Assembly: GCF_021018805.1 (NCBI RefSeq)
Contig: NW_026961099.1
Location: 62,001-126,000, forward strand
Direction of reading: 5' to 3'
Source: Prinia subflava
Lineage: Eukaryota > Chordata > Aves > Passeriformes > Cisticolidae
DNA length: 64,000 nucleotides
Shown here piece by piece: positions 10,406 to 21,577 of this stretch. Numbering within the stretch: position 1 is the stretch's first letter; every line of letters begins with the position of its first letter. Position numbers and translations under genes: made by a program. The notes under the pieces are model-generated. The model was not told the origin of the DNA. It saw only the letters and a list, made by a program, of their open reading frames with translations, and made no database searches.

Positions 10406-11931
10406 TTGGTTTCCATGGCTTGCTTTCTGGAGTTGATGAAAACACAAGTCATGTTAGTTCTTTGTGCTGCCAATCAGCAGAGAAGCTGCTGCAGACCCTC
10501 TCTTGCCTTATCCATTACTGGCTTTTACGCTGCACCGGTTGGTGTCTTTCATGTCCATAGAAGGAGAACTAAAGCTGTTACTGCCTAATTTACTAAGTTT
10601 CTCTGATAGAGCTATGTAACATAAAGATTTGCTTTACAGAGTGAACTATGATCTCTGCTTTTGGTTTCTATAGTTTGCTTTCTGGAGTTGATCAAAACAC
10701 AAGTCTTGTTAGTTGCTTGTGTTGCCAACCAGCAGAGAAGCTGCTGCAGACACTTTCATGCCTTATGCTTTCTTTGCTTACACTCTGTACCAGTTAGTGT
10801 TTCCCATGTCTATAGAGCAAGACCAAAGCTGGTATTGCCTAATTTGGTAGAGTTCCATGTAAGAGCTATGTAACATAAAGATTTGCTTTACAGAGTGAAC
10901 AGTGATCTCTGCTTTTGGTTTCCATGGTTTGCTTTCTGGAGTTGATCAAAACACAAGTCTTGTTAGTTGCTTGTGTTGCCAACCACCAGAGAAGCTGCTG
11001 CAGACACTTTCATGCCTTATGCTTTCTTTGCTTACACTCTGTACCAGTTAGTGTTTCCCATGTCTATAGAGCAAGACCAAAGCTGGTATTGCCTAATTTG
11101 ATAGAGTTCCATGTAAGAGCTATGTAACATAAAGATTTGCTTTTCAGAGTGAACAGTGATCTCTGCTTTTGGTTTCCATGGCTTGCTTTCTGGAGTTGAT
11201 GAAAACACAAGTCATGTTAGTTGTTTGTGCTGCCAACCAGCAGAGAAGCTGCTGCAGACACTCTCTTGCCTTATCCATTACTGGCTTTTACGCTGCACCG
11301 GTTGGTGTCTTTCATGTCCATAGAAGGAGAACTAAAGCTGTTACTGCCTAATTTACTAAGTTTCTGTGATAGAGCTACGTAACATAAAGATTTGCTTTAA
11401 AGAGTGAACAGTGATCTCTGCTTTTGGTTTCTATAGTTTGCTTTCTGGAGTTGATCAAAACACAAGTCTTGTTAGTTGCTTGTGTTGCCAACCACCAGAG
11501 AAGCTGCTGCAGACACTTTCATGCCTTATGCTTTACTTGCTTACACTCTGTACCAGTTAGTGTTTCCCATGTCTATAGAGCAAGACCAAAGCTGGTATTG
11601 CCTAATTTGGTAGAGTTCCATGTAAGAGCTATGTAACATAAAGATTTGCTTTACAGAATGAACAGTGATCTCTGCTTTTGGTTTCTATAGTTTGCTTTCT
11701 GGAGTTGATCAAAACACAAGTCTTGTTAGTTGCTTGTGTTGCCAACCACCAGACAAGCTGCTGCAGACACTTTCATGCCTTATTCTTTACTTGCTTACAC
11801 TCTGTACCAGTTAGTGTTTCCCATGTCTATAGAGCAAGACCAAAGCTGGTATTGCCTAATTTGGTAGAGTTCCATGTAAGAGCTATGTAACATAAAGATT
11901 TGCTTTACAGAGTGAACAGTGATCTCTGCTT
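10406..11931 (+). repeat. 1,526-bp six-monomer duplication, copy 2
   Basis: Same order and same rare alleles as the preceding unit. Differences include TTGCTTTAAAGAG near 11,394, TATTCTTTAC near 11,782 and a GCAGAGAAG core instead of GCAGACAAG near 10,477. Confidence 0.85.
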
Positions 11932-12949
11932 TTGGTTTCTATGGTTTGCTTTCTGGAGTTGATCAAAACACAAGTCTTGTTAGTTGCTTGTGTTGCCAAC
12001 CACCAGAGAAGCTGCTGCAGACACTTTCATGCCTTATGCTTTCTTTGCTTACACTCTGTACCAGTTAGTGTTTCCCATGTCTATAGAGCAAGACCAAAGC
12101 TGGTATTGCCTAATTTGATAGAGTTCCATGTAAGAGCTATGTAACATAAAGATTTGCTTTTCAGAGTGAACAGTCATCTCTGCTTTTGGTTTCCATGGCT
12201 TGCTTTCTGGAGTTGATGAAAACACAAGTCATGTTAGTTCTTTGTGCTGCCAATCAGCAGAGAAGCTGCTGCAGACCCTCTCTTGCCTTATCCATTACTG
12301 GCTTTTACGCTGCACCGGTTGGTGTCTTTCATGTCAATAGAAGGAGAACTAAAGCTGTTACTGCCTAATTTACTAAGTTTCTGTGATAGAGCTATGTAAC
12401 ATAAAGATTTGCTTTACAGAGTGAACAGTGATCTCTGCTTTTGGTTTCCATGGCTTGCTTTCTGGAGTTGATCAAAACACAAGTCTTGTTAGTTGCTTGT
12501 GCTGCCAACCAGCAGAGAAGCTGCTGCAGACCCTCTCTTGCCTTATCCATTACTTGCTTTTACGCTGCACCTTTGGTGTCTTTCATGTCCATAGAAGGAG
12601 AACTAAAGCTGTTACTGCCTAATTTACTAAGTTTCTGTGATAGAGCTATGTAACATAAAGATTTGCTTTTCAGAGTGAACTGTGATCTCTGCTTTTGGTT
12701 TCCATGGCTTGCTTTCTGGAGTTGATGAAAACACAAGTCATGTTAGTTCTTTGTGCTGCCAACCAGCAGAGAAGCTGCTGCAGTCACTCCCTTGCTTTAT
12801 CCATTACTGGCTTTTACGCTGCACCGGTTGGTGTCTTTCATGTCCATAGGAGGAGAACTAAAGCTGTTACTGCCTAATTTACTAAGTTTCTGTGATAGAG
12901 CTATGTAACATAAAGATTTGCTTTACAGAGTGAACTGTGATCTCTGCTT

Positions 12950-13202
12950 TTGTTTTCTATGGTTTGCTTTCTGGAGTTGATCAAAACACAAGTCTTGTTA
13001 GTTGCTTGTGTTGCCAACACCAGAGAAGCTGCTGCAGACACTTTCATGCCTTATGCTTTCTTTGCTTACACTCTGTACCAGTTAGTGTTTCCCATGTCTA
13101 TAGAGCAAGACCAAAGCTGGTATTGCCTAATTTGATAGAGTTCCATGTAAGAGCTATGTAACATAAAGATTTGCTTTTCAGAGTGAACAGTGATCTCTGC
13201 TT
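12950..13202 (+). repeat. A monomer with 1-bp deletion (CCAACACCAG)
   Basis: Has TGTTTTCTATGG at its start and CCAACACCAG where other A monomers have CCAACCACCAG, giving 253 bp. The tail keeps CTTTCATGCC, unlike the three sister copies. Confidence 0.88.
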
Positions 13203-13454
13203 TTGTTTTCCATGGCTTGCTTTCTGGAGTTGATCAAAACACAAGTCATGTTAGTTCTTTGTGCTGCCAACCAGCAGAGAAGCTGCTGCAGACCCTCTTT
13301 TGCCTTATGCTCTTTGCTTACACTCTGTACCAGTTAGTGTTTCCCATGTCTATAGAGCAAGACCAAAGCTGGTATTGCCTAATTTGATAGAGTTCCATGT
13401 AAGAGTTATGTAACATAAAGATTTGCTTTACAGAGTGAACAGTGATCTCTGCTT
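13203..13454 (+). repeat. 252-bp hybrid monomer H1
   Basis: Front has TGTTTTCCATGG and GTTGATCAAAACACAAGTCATG, then a B-like core ending GCAGACCCTC, then TTTTGCC and an A tail with TATGCTCTTTGC. Two bases are missing relative to A (GCTTTCTTTGC). Tail allele AAGAGTTATG. Confidence 0.88.
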
Positions 13455-14726
13455 TTGGTTTCCATGGCTTGCTTTCTGGAGTTGATGAAAACACAAGTCT
13501 TGTTAGTTGTTTGTGCTGCCAACCAGCAGAGAAGCTGCTGCAGACCCTCTCTTGCCTTATCCATTACTGGCTTTTATGCTGCACCGGTTGGTGTTTTTCA
13601 TGTCCATAGAAGGAGAACTAAAGCTGTTACTGCCTAATTTACTAAGTTTCTGTGATAGAGCTATGTAACATAAAGATTTGCTTTACAGAGTGAACAGTGA
13701 TCTCTGCTTTTGGTTTCTATAGTTTGCTTTCTGGAGTTGATCAAAACACAAGTCTTGTTAGTTGCTTGTGTTGCCAACCACCAGAGAAGCTGCTGCAGAC
13801 ACTTTCATGCCTTATGCTTTACTTGTTTACACTCTGTACCAGTTAGTGTTTCCCATGTCTATAGAGCAAGACCAAAGCTGGTATTGCCTAATTTGGTAGA
13901 GTTCCATGTAAGAGCTATGTAACATAAAGATTTGCTTTACAGAGTGAACAGTGATCTCTGCTTTTGGTTTCTATGGTTTGCTTTCTGGAGTTGATCAAAA
14001 CACAAGTCATGTTAGTTGCTTGTGCTGCCAACCACCAGAGAAGCTGCTGCAGACACTCCCTTGCTTTTACCATTACTGGCTTTTACGCTGCACCGGTTGG
14101 TGTCTTTCATGTCCATAGGAGGAGAACTAAAGCTGTTACTGCCTAATTTACTAAGTTTCTGTGATAGAGCTATGTAACATAAAGATTTGCTTTACAGAGT
14201 GAACAGTGATCTCTGCTTTTGGTTTCTATGGTTTGCTTTCTGGAGTTGATCAAAACACAAGTCTTGTTAGTTGCTTGTGTTGCCAACCACCAGAGAAGCT
14301 GCTGCAGACACTTTCATGCCTTATGCTTTACTTGCTTACACTCTGTACCAGTTACTGTTTCCCATGTCTATAGAGCAAGACCAAAGCTGGTATTGCCTAA
14401 TTTGGTAGAGTTCCATGTAAGAGCTATGTAACATAAAGATTTGCTTTACAGAGTGAACAGTGATCTCTGCTTTTGGTTTCCATGGTTTGCTTTCTGGAGT
14501 TGATCAAAACACAAGTCTTGTTAGTTGCTTGTGTTGCCAACCACCAGAGAAGCTGCTGCAGACACTTTCATGCCTTATGCTTTCTTTGCTTACACTCTGT
14601 ACCAGTTAGTGTTTCCCATGTCTATAGAGCAAGACCAAAGCTGGTATTGCCTAATTTGGTAGAGTTCCATGTAAGAGCTATGTAACATAAAGATTTGCTT
14701 TTCAGAGTGAACAGTCATCTCTGCTT

Positions 14727-14979
14727 TTGGTTTCTATAGTTTGCTTTCTGGAGTTGATCAAAACACAAGTCTTGTTAGTTGCTTGTGTTGCCAACCACCA
14801 GAGAAGCTGCTGCAGACACTTTCATGCCTTATGCTTTCCTTGCTTACACTCTGTACCAGTTAGTGTTTCCCATGTCTATAGAGCAAGACCAAAGCTGGTA
14901 TTGCCTAATTTATAGAGTACCATGTAAGAGCTATGTAACATAAAGATTTGCTTTTCAGAGTGAACAGTGATCTCTGCTT
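14727..14979 (+). repeat. 253-bp A monomer with TAATTTATAGAG deletion
   Basis: One base missing at TAATTTATAGAGTACC. Sister copies are at 18026, 20565, 30231, 41204 and 43601. It is followed by a B' with the allele GGAGAATTAAAGC in every case. Confidence 0.88.
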
Positions 14980-15487
14980 TTGGTTTCCATGGCTTGCTTT
15001 CTGGAGTTGATGAAAACACAAGTCATGTTAGTTGTTTGTGCTGCCAACCAGCAGAGAAGCTGCTGCAGACCCTCTCTTGCCTTATCCATTACTGGCTTTT
15101 ACGCTGCACCTTTGGTGTCTTTCATGTCCATAGAAGGAGAATTAAAGCTGTTACTGCCTAATTTACTAAGTTTCTGTGATAGAGCTATGTAACATAAAGA
15201 TTTGCTTTACAGAGTGAACTGTGATCTCTGCTTTTGGTTTCCATGGTTTGCTTTCTGGAGTTGATCAAAACACAAGTCTTGTTAGTTGCTTGTGTTGCCA
15301 ACCACCAGAGAAGCTGCTGCAGACACTTTCATGCCTTATGCTTTCTTTGCTTACACTCTGTACCAGTTAGTGTTTCCCATGTCTATAGAGCAAGACCAAA
15401 GCTGGTATTGCCTAATTTGATAGAGTTCCATGTAAGAGCTATGTAACATAAAGATTTGCTTTTCAGAGTGAACAGTGATCTCTGCTT

Positions 15488-15739
15488 TTCTTTTCCATGG
15501 CTTGCTTTCTGGAGTTGATCAAAACACAAGTCATGTTAGTTCTTTGTGCTGCCAACCAGCAGAGAAGCTGCTGCAGACCCTCTTTTGCCTTATGCTCTTT
15601 GCTTACACTCTGTACCAGTTAGTGTTTCCCATGTCTATAGAGCAAGACCAAAGCTGGTATTGCCTAATTTGATAGAGTTCCATGTAAGAGCTATGTAACA
15701 TAAAGATTTGCTTTACAGAGTGAACAGTCATCTCTGCTT
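15488..15739 (+). repeat. 252-bp hybrid monomer H2
   Basis: As H1, but starting with CTTTTCTTTTCC (private G to C change) and ending with AAGAGCTATG. Confidence 0.87.
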
Positions 15740-16248
15740 TTGGTTTCCATGGCTTGCTTTCTGGAGTTGATGAAAACACAAGTCTTGTTAGTTGTTTGTG
15801 CTGCCAACCAGCAGAGAAGCTGCTGCAGACCCTCTCTTGCCTTATCCATTACTGGCTTTTATGCTGCACCTTTGGTGTTTTTCATGTCCATAGAAGGAGA
15901 ACTAAAGCTGTTACTGCCTAATTTACTAAGTTTCTGTGATAGAGCTATGTAACATAAAGATTTGCTTTACAGAGTGAACAGTGATCTCTGCTTTTGGTTT
16001 CCATGGCTTGCTTTCTGGAGTTGATGAAAACACAAGTCATGTTAGTTCTTTGTGCTGCCAACCAGCAGAGAAGCTGCTGCAGTCACTCCCTTGCTTTATC
16101 CATTACTGGCTTTTACGCTGCACCGGTTGGTGTCTTTCATGTCCATAGGAGGAGAACTAAAGCTGTTACTGCCTAATTTACTAAGTTTCTGTGATAGAGC
16201 TATGTAACATAAAGATTTGCTTTACAGAGTGAACTGTGATCTCTGCTT

Positions 16249-16501
16249 TTGTTTTCTATGGTTTGCTTTCTGGAGTTGATCAAAACACAAGTCTTGTTAG
16301 TTGCTTGTGTTGCCAACACCAGAGAAGCTGCTGCAGACACTTTCGTGCCTTATGCTTTCTTTGCTTACACTCTGTACCAGTTAGTGTTTCCCATGTCTAT
16401 AGAGCAAGACCAAAGCTGGTATTGCCTAATTTGATAGAGTTCCATGTAAGAGCTATGTAACATAAAGATTTGCTTTTCAGAGTGAACAGTGATCTCTGCT
16501 T
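16249..16501 (+). repeat. A monomer with CCAACACCAG deletion, GTGCC allele
   Basis: Sister of the monomer at 12950, but with CTTTCGTGCC (a new CpG). Confidence 0.88.
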
Positions 16502-16753
16502 TTGTTTTCCATGGCTTGCTTTCTGGAGTTGATCAAAACACAAGTCATGTTAGTTCTTTGTGCTGCCAACCAGCAGAGAAGCTGCTGCAGACCCTCTTTT
16601 GCCTTATGCTCTTTGCTTACACTCTGTACCAGTTAGTGTTTCCCATGTCTATAGAGCAAGACCAAAGCTGGTATTGCCTAATTTGATAGAGTTCCATGTA
16701 AGAGCTATGTAACATAAAGATTTGCTTTACAGAGTGAACAGTGATCTCTGCTT
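16502..16753 (+). repeat. 252-bp hybrid monomer H3
   Basis: Follows the CTTTCGTGCC A monomer; tail allele AAGAGCTATG. Confidence 0.87.
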
Positions 16754-18025
16754 TTGGTTTCCATGGCTTGCTTTCTGGAGTTGATGAAAACACAAGTCTT
16801 GTTAGTTGTTTGTGCTGCCAACCAGCAGAGAAGCTGCTGCAGACCCTCTCTTGCCTTATCCATTACTGGCTTTTATGCTGCACCGGTTGGTGTTTTTCAT
16901 GTCCATAGAAGGAGAACTAAAGCTGTTACTGCCTAATTTACTAAGTTTCTGTGATAGAGCTATGTAACATAAAGATTTGCTTTACAGAGTGAACAGTGAT
17001 CTCTGCTTTTGGTTTCTATAGTTTGCTTTCTGGAGTTGATCAAAACACAAGTCTTGTTAGTTGCTTGTGTTGCCAACCACCAGAGAAGCTGCTGCAGACA
17101 CTTTCATGCCTTATGCTTTACTTGTTTACACTCTGTACCAGTTAGTGTTTCCCATGTCTATAGAGCAAGACCAAAGCTGGTATTGCCTAATTTGGTAGAG
17201 TTCCATGTAAGAGCTATGTAACATAAAGATTTGCTTTACAGAGTGAACAGTGATCTCTGCTTTTGGTTTCTATGGTTTGCTTTCTGGAGTTGATCAAAAC
17301 ACAAGTCATGTTAGTTGCTTGTGCTGCCAACCACCAGAGAAGCTGCTGCAGACACTCCCTTGCTTTTACCATTACTGGCTTTTACGCTGCACCGGTTGGT
17401 GTCTTTCATGTCCATAGGAGGAGAACTAAAGCTGTTACTGCCTAATTTACTAAGTTTCTGTGATAGAGCTATGTAACATAAAGATTTGCTTTACAGAGTG
17501 AACAGTGATCTCTGCTTTTGGTTTCTATGGTTTGCTTTCTGGAGTTGATCAAAACACAAGTCTTGTTAGTTGCTTGTGTTGCCAACCACCAGAGAAGCTG
17601 CTGCAGACACTTTCATGCCTTATGCTTTACTTGCTTACACTCTGTACCAGTTACTGTTTCCCATGTCTATAGAGCAAGACCAAAGCTGGTATTGCCTAAT
17701 TTGGTAGAGTTCCATGTAAGAGCTATGTAACATAAAGATTTGCTTTACAGAGTGAACAGTGATCTCTGCTTTTGGTTTCCATGGTTTGCTTTCTGGAGTT
17801 GATCAAAACACAAGTCTTGTTAGTTGCTTGTGTTGCCAACCACCAGAGAAGCTGCTGCAGACACTTTCATGCCTTATGCTTTCTTTGCTTACACTCTGTA
17901 CCAGTTAGTGTTTCCCATGTCTATAGAGCAAGACCAAAGCTGGTATTGCCTAATTTGGTAGAGTTCCATGTAAGAGCTATGTAACATAAAGATTTGCTTT
18001 TCAGAGTGAACAGTCATCTCTGCTT

Positions 18026-18278
18026 TTGGTTTCTATAGTTTGCTTTCTGGAGTTGATCAAAACACAAGTCTTGTTAGTTGCTTGTGTTGCCAACCACCAG
18101 AGAAGCTGCTGCAGACACTTTCATGCCTTATGCTTTCCTTGCTTACACTCTGTACCAGTTAGTGTTTCCCATGTCTATAGAGCAAGACCAAAGCTGGTAT
18201 TGCCTAATTTATAGAGTACCATGTAAGAGCTATGTAACATAAAGATTTGCTTTTCAGAGTGAACAGTGATCTCTGCTT
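18026..18278 (+). repeat. 253-bp A monomer with TAATTTATAGAG deletion
   Basis: Copy produced by the 3,299-bp duplication of 14727. Confidence 0.87.
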
Positions 18279-18786
18279 TTGGTTTCCATGGCTTGCTTTC
18301 TGGAGTTGATGAAAACACAAGTCATGTTAGTTGTTTGTGCTGCCAACCAGCAGAGAAGCTGCTGCAGACCCTCTCTTGCCTTATCCATTACTGGCTTTTA
18401 CGCTGCACCTTTGGTGTCTTTCATGTCCATAGAAGGAGAATTAAAGCTGTTACTGCCTAATTTACTAAGTTTCTGTGATAGAGCTATGTAACATAAAGAT
18501 TTGCTTTACAGAGTGAACTGTGATCTCTGCTTTTGGTTTCTATAGTTTGCTTTCTGGAGTTGATGAAAACACAAGTCTTGTTAGTTGCTTGTGTTGCCAA
18601 CCACCAGAGAAGCTGCTGCAGACACTTTCATGCCTTATGCTTTCTTTGCTTACACTCTGTACCAGTTAGTGTTTCCCATGTCTATAGAGCAAGACCAAAG
18701 CTGGTATTGCCTAATTTGATAGAGTTCCATGTAAGAGCTATGTAACATAAAGATTTGCTTTTCAGAGTGAACAGTGATCTCTGCTT

Positions 18787-19038
18787 TTGTTTTCCATGGC
18801 TTGCTTTCTGGAGTTGATCAAAACACAAGTCATGTTAGTTCTTTGTGCTGCCAACCAGCAGAGAAGCTGCTGCAGACCCTCTTTTGCCTTATGCTCTTTG
18901 CTTACACTCTGTACCAGTTAGTGTTTCCCATGTCTATAGAGCAAGACCAAAGCTGGTATTGCCTAATTTGGTAGAGTTCCATGTAAGAGCTATGTAACAT
19001 AAAGATTTGCTTTACAGAGTGAACAGTGATCTCTGCTT
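18787..19038 (+). repeat. 252-bp hybrid monomer H4
   Basis: The only hybrid with tail TAATTTGGTAGAG; the other seven have TAATTTGATAGAG. This marks a switch in its tail where the 3,299-bp duplication ends. Confidence 0.87.
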
Positions 19039-19801
19039 TTGGTTTCTATGGTTTGCTTTCTGGAGTTGATCAAAACACAAGTCTTGTTAGTTGCTTGTGT
19101 TGCCAACCACCAGAGAAGCTGCTGCAGACACTTTCATGCCTTATGCTTTCTTTGCTTACACTCTGTACCAGTTAGTGTTTCCCATGTCTATAGAGCAAGA
19201 CCAAAGCTGGTATTGCCTAATTTGGTAGAGTTCCATGTAAGAGCTATGTAACATAAAGATTTGCTTTACAGAGTGAACAGTGATCTCTGCTTTTGGTTTC
19301 CATGGTTTGCTTTCTGGAGTTGATCAAAACACAAGTCTTGTTAGTTGCTTGTGTTGCCAACCACCAGAGAAGCTGCTGCAGACACTTTCATGCCTTATGC
19401 TTTCTTTGCTTACACTCTGTACCAGTTAGTGTTTCCCATGTCTATAGAGCAAGACCAAAGCTGGTATTGCCTAATTTGATAGAGTTCCATGTAAGAGCTA
19501 TGTAACATAAAGATTTGCTTTTCAGAGTGAACAGTGATCTCTGCTTTTGGTTTCCATGGCTTGCTTTCTGGAGTTGATGAAAACACAAGTCATGTTAGTT
19601 GTTTGTGCTGCCAACCAGCAGAGAAGCTGCTGCAGACACTCTCTTGCCTTATCCATTACTGGCTTTTACGCTGCACCGGTTGGTGTCTTTCATGTCCATA
19701 GAAGGAGAACTAAAGCTGTTACTGCCTAATTTACTAAGTTTCTGTGATAGAGCTACGTAATATAAAGATTTGCTTTACAGAGTGAACAGTGATCTCTGCT
19801 T

Positions 19802-21560
19802 TTGGTTTCTATAGTTTGCTTTCTGGAGTTGATCAAAACACAAGTCATGTTAGTTGCTTGTGCTGCCAACCACCAGAGAAGCTGCTGCAGACACTCCCTT
19901 GCTTTTACCATTACTGGCTTTTACGCTGCACCGGTTGGTGTCTTTCATGTCCATAGGAGGAGAACTAAAGCTGTTACTGCCTAATTTACTAAGTTTCTGT
20001 GATAGAGCTATGTAACATAAAGATTTGCTTTACAGAGTGAACAGTGATCTCTGCTTTTGGTTTCTATGGTTTGCTTTCTGGAGTTGATCAAAACACAAGT
20101 CTTGTTAGTTGCTTGTGTTGCCAACCACCAGAGAAGCTGCTGCAGACACTTTCATGCCTTATGCTTTACTTGCTTACACTCTGTACCAGTTACTGTTTCC
20201 CATGTCTATAGAGCAAGACCAAAGCTGGTATTGCCTAATTTGGTAGAGTTCCATGTAAGAGCTATGTAACATAAAGATTTGCTTTACAGAGTGAACAGTG
20301 ATCTCTGCTTTTGGTTTCCATGGTTTGCTTTCTGGAGTTGATCAAAACACAAGTCTTGTTAGTTGCTTGTGTTGCCAACCACCAGAGAAGCTGCTGCAGA
20401 CACTTTCATGCCTTATGCTTTCTTTGCTTACACTCTGTACCAGTTAGTGTTTCCCATGTCTATAGAGCAAGACCAAAGCTGGTATTGCCTAATTTGGTAG
20501 AGTTCCATGTAAGAGCTATGTAACATAAAGATTTGCTTTTCAGAGTGAACAGTCATCTCTGCTTTTGGTTTCTATAGTTTGCTTTCTGGAGTTGATCAAA
20601 ACACAAGTCTTGTTAGTTGCTTGTGTTGCCAACCACCAGAGAAGCTGCTGCAGACACTTTCATGCCTTATGCTTTCCTTGCTTACACTCTGTACCAGTTA
20701 GTGTTTCCCATGTCTATAGAGCAAGACCAAAGCTGGTATTGCCTAATTTATAGAGTACCATGTAAGAGCTATGTAACATAAAGATTTGCTTTTCAGAGTG
20801 AACAGTGATCTCTGCTTTTGGTTTCCATGGCTTGCTTTCTGGAGTTGATGAAAACACAAGTCATGTTAGTTGTTTGTGCTGCCAACCAGCAGAGAAGCTG
20901 CTGCAGACCCTCTCTTGCCTTATCCATTACTGGCTTTTACGCTGCACCTTTGGTGTCTTTCATGTCCATAGAAGGAGAATTAAAGCTGTTACTGCCTAAT
21001 TTACTAAGTTTCTGTGATAGAGCTATGTAACATAAAGATTTGCTTTACAGAGTGAACTGTGATCTCTGCTTTTGGTTTCTATAGTTTGCTTTCTGGAGTT
21101 GATCAAAACACAAGTCTTGTTAGTTGCTTGTGTTGCCAACCACCAGAGAAGCTGCTGCAGACACTTTCATGCCTTATGCTTTCTTTGCTTACACTCTGTA
21201 CCAGTTAGTGTTTCCCATGTCTATAGAGCAAGACCAAAGCTGGTATTGCCTAATTTGATAGAGTTCCATGTAAGAGCTATGTAACATAAAGATTTGCTTT
21301 TCAGAGTGAACAGTGATCTCTGCTTTTGTTTTCCATGGCTTGCTTTCTGGAGTTGATCAAAACACAAGTCATGTTAGTTCTTTGTGCTGCCAACCAGCAG
21401 AGAAGCTGCTGCAGACCCTCTTTTGCCTTATGCTCTTTGCTTACACTCTGTACCAGTTAGTGTTTCCCATGTCTATAGAGCAAGACCAAAGCTGGTATTG
21501 CCTAATTTGATAGAGTTCCATGTAAGAGCTATGTAACATAAAGATTTGCTTTACAGAGTG
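19802..21560 (+). repeat. 2,539-bp ten-monomer duplication, copy 2 (partial)
   Basis: A/B chimera (19802), A with CCAGTTACTG (20057), A (20311), 253-bp A (20565), B' (20818), A (21072) and hybrid (21326) follow the same order as 17263-19038. After 21,578 a B follows instead of the A seen at 19039. Confidence 0.82.
20565..20817 (+). repeat. 253-bp A monomer with TAATTTATAGAG deletion
   Basis: Copy produced by the 2,539-bp duplication of 18026. Confidence 0.87.
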
Positions 21561-21577
21561 AACAGTCATCTCTGCTT
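21326..21577 (+). repeat. 252-bp hybrid monomer H5
   Basis: Tail TAATTTGATAGAG and AAGAGCTATG, as in H2 and H3. Confidence 0.87.

Larger units (their letters stand above)
12186..14472 (+). repeat. Nine-monomer block shared with 23104-25390 at a distance of 10,918 bp
   Basis: Order B(CATGTCAATAG), B'(CATTACTTGC), B(GCAGTCACTCCC), A(CCAACACCAG), hybrid, B, A, A/B chimera and A(CCAGTTACTG) is nearly the same at 23104. There, one additional A (24628 or 24882) lies between B and the A/B chimera. This is a long-range copy, not an adjacent tandem duplication. Confidence 0.78.
12695..15993 (+). repeat. 3,299-bp 13-monomer duplication, copy 1
   Basis: Starts with a B carrying GCAGTCACTCCC, then A with CCAACACCAG, the 252-bp hybrid, B, A, A/B chimera, A with CCAGTTACTG, A, A with TAATTTATAGAG, B', A, hybrid and a B' (15740). 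Each of the first twelve markers recurs 3,299 bp downstream in the same order. Confidence 0.87.
15994..18960 (+). repeat. 3,299-bp 13-monomer duplication, copy 2 (to the point where it diverges)
   Basis: Repeats the marker order of 12695-15660. Correspondence stops in the tail of the hybrid at 18787: GCCTAATTTGG near 18,961 versus TAATTTGATAG near 15,665. The following monomers (A at 19039 versus B' at 15740) no longer match. The copy at 16249 has CTTTCGTGCC where copy 1 has CTTTCATGCC. Confidence 0.83.
17263..19801 (+). repeat. 2,539-bp ten-monomer duplication, copy 1
   Basis: Order: A/B chimera, A with CCAGTTACTG, A, A with TAATTTATAGAG, B', A, hybrid, A, A, B. The first seven units recur at +2,539 bp. 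This duplication overlaps the right part of the 3,299-bp duplication, so it is a later or nested event. Confidence 0.82.
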
